Origin: an uncultured Paracoccaceae bacterium
GTDB lineage: Bacteria; Pseudomonadota; Alphaproteobacteria; Rhodobacterales; Rhodobacteraceae
DNA length: 64,000 nt
Direction of reading: 5' to 3'
Assembly: GCA_947503925.1 (NCBI GenBank)
Contig: CANNFQ010000011.1
Span: 62,001-126,000 of the forward strand
The notes beneath the pieces were generated by a model, which ran no database searches, was not told the DNA's origin, and worked only from the letters and a program-made list of their open reading frames with translations. Below, piece by piece: positions 60,955-64,000 of this stretch. Numbering within the stretch: the stretch's first letter is position 1; the number at the start of each line of letters is the position of its first letter. Made by a program: the position numbers and the translations under genes.

Positions 60955-62139
60955 ATGATTCCCGTGACACCAATCGTTAACGACAGACCATCGGAGCTGG
61001 CAACCGATATTTCCGAGCGCCTGACGACAGCGATCCGAGAGCATCTGCTGTCCGCCTTCGCGCCCGACAACACCAAGTCACTGCGCCCGTTCAGCGCACC
61101 GGAAGCTGCAGAGCTTCTGGGCGTATCGGGCCAGTTCCTGCGCAAAGTCCACGGAGAAGGCACTCTACCCGAACCTCAGGACATCCGCGGTGGACGCCGC
61201 TACTACACTGCGCAAGACATCTGGAATGCGCGGCAAATCCTTGAGCAAACATCACGCAAAAAAGGCCGCTATGTTCCCGGACGAAGGGACGCAGACAAGC
61301 TGCAAGTCTGGCAACTGATGAACTTCAAAGGCGGATCAAGCAAGAGCACCACAACCATCCATCTGGCACACTTTCTGGCCCTGCAGGGATACAAAGTCCT
61401 TGCGGTCGATCTCGATCCCCAAGGCTCCCTGACATCGATGTGCGGGATCAGCCCCGAAATCGAATTTGACGGCCTGACCGTCTATGACGCCATCCGGTAC
61501 GATGACCCCGTGCCCTTTGCCGAAACAATCGTTGAAACCTACTTTCCGGGCCTCTCTCTCGCGCCCTCCCGCCTGCTTTTGTCCGAGTTCGAGACGGAAT
61601 CCGCGGTGAACTCGAGCCCCGATCAGCCGTTCTTCACACGTATCCGCAGCGCGCTTTCGCAGGTTGAAGACCAATATGACATCGTGCTCATGGACAGCCC
61701 GCCGCAACTGGGGTTCTTGACCATTTCTGGCATGGCCGCAGCCACCTCCCTCATCGTTCCCCTGACACCCTCCATGCTGGATGTCTCCTCAACCGCGCAG
61801 TTCCTTGAGCTCGCAGGCGCCTATATGGGCGTTATCGAAGAAGCGGGCGCTGAGCTGCAATATGATCACTTCAAGTTCCTGATCACACGCGATGAGCCAA
61901 CCGATGTTCCATCCCAACAACTGACGTCCTTCATGCGGGCGCTGTTCCAAGACCGCGTCATGGGCGCAACCGCACTGAAAAGCACCGCGATCAGTGACGC
62001 CACCATGCTCAAACAATCTATCTACGAGGTCGTCAAATCTGAGATGACGCGCGCAACCTATGATCGCGCCCGAAACTCTATGGATGCGATCGGCAAAGAG
62101 GTCGAAGCAATGATCCACCAATCCTGGGGGCGTATCTGA
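60955..62139 (+). CDS. repA: Plasmid partition ATPase RepA (ParA type)
   Basis: A 394-residue RepA. The N-terminal region contains a helix-turn-helix (FSAPEAAELLGVSGQFLRKV) used to repress the operon. The deviant Walker A FKGGSSKSTTTIHLA begins near residue 124, Walker A' DLDPQGSLTS follows, and DSPPQLGFLT is Walker B. It drives segregation with RepB bound to parS and autoregulates repABC. Its stop overlaps the repB start (ATG inside ...TGATGG). It is the first gene of the cassette. Confidence 0.95.
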   Translation: MIPVTPIVNDRPSELATDISERLTTAIREHLLSAFAPDNTKSLRPFSAPEAAELLGVSGQFLRKVHGEGTLPEPQDIRGGRRYYTAQDIWNARQILEQTSRKKGRYVPGRRDADKLQVWQLMNFKGGSSKSTTTIHLAHFLALQGYKVLAVDLDPQGSLTSMCGISPEIEFDGLTVYDAIRYDDPVPFAETIVETYFPGLSLAPSRLLLSEFETESAVNSSPDQPFFTRIRSALSQVEDQYDIVLMDSPPQLGFLTISGMAAATSLIVPLTPSMLDVSSTAQFLELAGAYMGVIEEAGAELQYDHFKFLITRDEPTDVPSQQLTSFMRALFQDRVMGATALKSTAISDATMLKQSIYEVVKSEMTRATYDRARNSMDAIGKEVEAMIHQSWGRI

Positions 62140-63134
62140 TGGCGCGCAAATCCCTGCAAGGCCTCTCTGGCATCGCAAAGACAATCGCCGATTCCGGAAC
62201 CCGTTCAACCGAGCGCAAGCCAAATACCAGCGCACCGGCACTTGGCGCACTCCAGGGATCGCTTTCGGCCATCCGAGAAATCGACCCCAAGCTGATTGAC
62301 GAGTGGGGGCCGAAGGATCGCTTGGACGGGTTTACAGCTGTAAACTCCGACGAAGACAGCGATGGGTTCGAGGCCCTCAAGAGCAGCATCGAAGAGGGCG
62401 GCCAACAAGTGCCGATCCTCGTCCGCCGCTCAAGCGTCGACGGGCGATATGAGATCATCTACGGGCGTCGCCGCCTCAAGGCCTGTCGCGACCTGGGATT
62501 AAAAGTCCGCGCAAACGTCGAAGACCTGGATGATGCATCGGCCTTGCTGGCAAAAGGTCTCGAGAATGCAGCGCGACGCAATCTGTCGTTCTATGAAAAA
62601 GCACGCTTCGCGGCCGTTATCCAAGCCGCTGGACATGGCACCCAAACGGTGCGGCAGGTCTTAAGCCTCTCTAAATCCGGATTGTCCCACCTCACCAAAG
62701 TCACCGAAAATGTGCCGGATGATGTGGGCGATGCGATCGGTGCAGCCCAGAAGTCTGGTCGCCCTAAATGGACAGCACTTGCGGACGCCTTCACTTCCAA
62801 GAAGATCACCGCCAGCGCTGCCTTTGCAATCCTATCAAAACTGGATCCTGATATCTCTTCGGATGATCGCCTCGAACGGCTCTTGGCCGAAATCGCGCGG
62901 CGCGGCGCGCGCCCGAAAGAGGGCAGGGCGGTTACACCCGCTCCAGGCGTTACGATCAAGTCCAGTAATTCCTCCGTCACCCTTGCCGTCAAAAAAACCG
63001 GCAAGGATGCCGCCTTCGGGACCTGGCTCGACCGCCATCTCGAAGAGATCATCACCAAGTCCTACGAAGAGTTTACAGCTGTAAACACGCAGGATGACAC
63101 CCGAGGCCGAAGCAGAAAGGAGGACGGCGAATAG
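62139..63134 (+). CDS. repB: Plasmid partition protein RepB (ParB type)
   Basis: A 331-residue RepB. The ParB domain contains QQVPILVRRSSVDGRYEIIY, GRRRLKACRDLG and ENAARRNLSFYEKARFAA; the helix-turn-helix lies near residues 160-185 (TVRQVLSLSKSGLSHLTKV). Two parS sites are inside the gene, where they encode GFTAVN near residue 65 and EFTAVN near residue 312. RepB binds parS and RepA for partition. It overlaps repA by one base. Confidence 0.95.
   Translation: MARKSLQGLSGIAKTIADSGTRSTERKPNTSAPALGALQGSLSAIREIDPKLIDEWGPKDRLDGFTAVNSDEDSDGFEALKSSIEEGGQQVPILVRRSSVDGRYEIIYGRRRLKACRDLGLKVRANVEDLDDASALLAKGLENAARRNLSFYEKARFAAVIQAAGHGTQTVRQVLSLSKSGLSHLTKVTENVPDDVGDAIGAAQKSGRPKWTALADAFTSKKITASAAFAILSKLDPDISSDDRLERLLAEIARRGARPKEGRAVTPAPGVTIKSSNSSVTLAVKKTGKDAAFGTWLDRHLEEIITKSYEEFTAVNTQDDTRGRSRKEDGE
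62330..62345. promoter_or_regulatory. parS site 2, inside repB
   Basis: GTTTACAGCTGTAAAC, identical in its core to site 1, within the 5' part of repB; the codons read F-T-A-V-N. Confidence 0.9.
63072..63087. promoter_or_regulatory. parS site 3, near the end of repB
   Basis: GTTTACAGCTGTAAAC again, 47 bases before the repB stop codon, in the same reading frame relative to the gene as site 2 (F-T-A-V-N). Confidence 0.9.
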
Positions 63135-63205
63135 AAAACCCCCGAAGCCGGAGCTTCGAGGGCTGCAGCGCGTAAGCGCCGTTAGACTAGACACCTAAAC
63201 GGTAG
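63134..63205 (-). ncRNA. Antisense RNA (ctRNA/incompatibility) region between repB and repC
   Basis: On the minus strand, the stem CCCTCGAAGC/GCTTCGGGGG (plus positions 63139-63162, one mismatch, loop TCCG) followed by TTTTC makes a clear intrinsic terminator. GCGC-TTAC-GCGC forms a second hairpin just before. This is the position and form of the repABC counter-transcribed RNA, which limits RepC translation. The 3' end is well supported; the 5' end is only an estimate. Confidence 0.75.
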
Positions 63206-63276
63206 CAGTCCCCGAATCATCGAACAAGAAAAAACGCTTCCGAGCGCATGGGAATTTTTTGTCTGCCGACAAAATC

Positions 63277-64000
63277 ATGAGAACATTGACAGGACTGGCT
63301 CCACAAGGAGCCCACTCGCCGAGGCATTCGGCGGGGCAGGAAAGTATTGCCCCAACAAAATGGTCACTCCTACAGGTGATTGAAGATATCCGAGAGCCTT
63401 TGGGCCTCAAAGGCACGTCGATCTCACTCTTGCGGGCAATGATTTCCTTCATCAAAGGCAATCACATCACCGCTGCGGGTGACGACGGGCATGTCTGCTT
63501 TGCGTCTAATGCCGCTCTGGCCAAACGAGCCCATGTGAGCGTTCAAACCGTGGAACGGCACATCGCCAAACTCGTCTCCCTTGGCCTTCTGACACGCCGC
63601 TCCAGTGCAAACGGCAAGAGGTGGGCCCGACGCGACAGGAATGGCCGGGTTGTGCTGGCCACAGGCCTTTCATTGTTGCCCCTGTCTGAGCGATTTGCAG
63701 AATTTCTTCAATTAAATCAGACACATCAAGACAATTTGGCAAAGCTCAGCCTTCTGCGCGACAGATGTGTCATCGCGCTTTCGAAACTCAAGACCTTTCT
63801 TCCAAGCCGTTCGGACCTTGAGAGCTTTTTCCAGACAGCTCGCAATCTTTTGCGCAGGCGTGTTCCCGCACAAGCTTTGTCGACCCTGTTGCATGATATA
63901 ACACAAGAACTTCAAAGCCTTACTGGAGAAAAAGCGGAGAATTTGAGGGGCACAGACCCCGAAATTGAGGGGCACAAAGAACCTCAATTGAATCAGTCAG
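63277..64000 (+). CDS. repC: Replication initiator RepC, 3' end outside window
   Basis: An open frame from ATG 63277 to the window edge, 241 codons seen of about 400 expected. It reads PTKWSLLQVIEDIREPLGLK, then LLRAMISFIKGNHITAAGDD, CFASNAALAKRAHVSVQTVERH and LVSLGLLTRRSSANGKRWARR, the N-terminal RP-C region with its winged-helix. RepC binds the origin located within its own gene and starts replication. A weak ribosome site fits control by the antisense RNA just upstream. Confidence 0.9.
   Translation, partial: MRTLTGLAPQGAHSPRHSAGQESIAPTKWSLLQVIEDIREPLGLKGTSISLLRAMISFIKGNHITAAGDDGHVCFASNAALAKRAHVSVQTVERHIAKLVSLGLLTRRSSANGKRWARRDRNGRVVLATGLSLLPLSERFAEFLQLNQTHQDNLAKLSLLRDRCVIALSKLKTFLPSRSDLESFFQTARNLLRRRVPAQALSTLLHDITQELQSLTGEKAENLRGTDPEIEGHKEPQLNQS

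Noticed and set aside
1..64000. CRISPR arrays, tRNA, rRNA, complete insertion sequences
   Set aside because: No regularly spaced repeats, no cloverleaf or rRNA-like sequence and no transposase frame were found by reading.

Overview
The window looks like part of an extrachromosomal replicon (plasmid or chromid) of an alphaproteobacterium, most likely Rhodobacteraceae (Roseobacter group). The main evidence is a repABC cassette at the right end: repA, repB, an antisense-RNA locus between repB and repC, and the 5' part of repC. It carries three copies of GTTTACAGCTGTAAAC, which fits the repABC parS pattern GTTnnnnGCnnnnAAC. Two TRAP transporters, several Lrp/MarR/LysR regulators and CoA-linked catabolic genes also fit this group. 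I saw no tRNA, rRNA, CRISPR array or intact insertion sequence.

Region 1 (1-18.4 kb) is a catabolic/stress region bound together by a repeated operator. A 17-bp palindrome, TGTCAATAATATTGACA, occurs in eight copies (one degenerate). The copies precede a VOC/GNAT divergent pair, a MarR gene, a thioesterase, a transglutaminase-like protein, an Lrp/thiolase divergent pair, a response regulator/TRAP divergent pair and two LysE-type exporters. Embedded in it is an independent OhrR-alpha/beta hydrolase pair with its own CCTAG...CTAGG operators. The TRAP permease of this region has an unusual soluble C-terminal extension of about 335 residues.

Region 2 (18.4-27.3 kb) is the most unusual part. A BTAD/TolB-N/TPR-type regulator adjoins two divergent operons. 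One encodes a YcaO-like protein, an animal-type heme peroxidase and a 245-residue unknown. The other encodes four small or mid-sized unknown proteins, a secreted beta-barrel-like protein and a radical SAM enzyme. YcaO plus radical SAM plus peroxidase suggests an undescribed peptide-modification (RiPP-like) system; no precursor peptide can be named with confidence.

Region 3 (27.5-33.7 kb) holds a three-gene operon of membrane and von Willebrand-A-like proteins, two orphan unknowns and a 5'-truncated ComEC-like metallo-beta-lactamase gene. Region 4 (33.7-35.6 kb) is a self-contained TetR cassette. Region 5 (45.7 down to 35.6 kb, minus strand) is a long operon: thiolase, acyl-CoA ligase, two PPC/DUF296 proteins, SDR, TRAP P-Q-M, DMT permease, dimeric-barrel protein, then BioY and GST. 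An Lrp regulator is divergent. It reads as uptake and CoA-dependent breakdown of an unknown carboxylate.

Region 6 (46.4-54.7 kb) holds a secreted EEP-family hydrolase, two small envelope genes that overlap, an aminotransferase-ilvD operon with a divergent LysR, a SnoaL-like protein and an ArsR-controlled Old Yellow Enzyme. Region 7 (55-64 kb) is plasmid backbone: a RES/Xre toxin-antitoxin pair, a hairpin-rich stretch, a conserved plasmid protein, a large ParB-like protein, an Ntn-hydrolase-like protein, a DUF736 protein and repABC.
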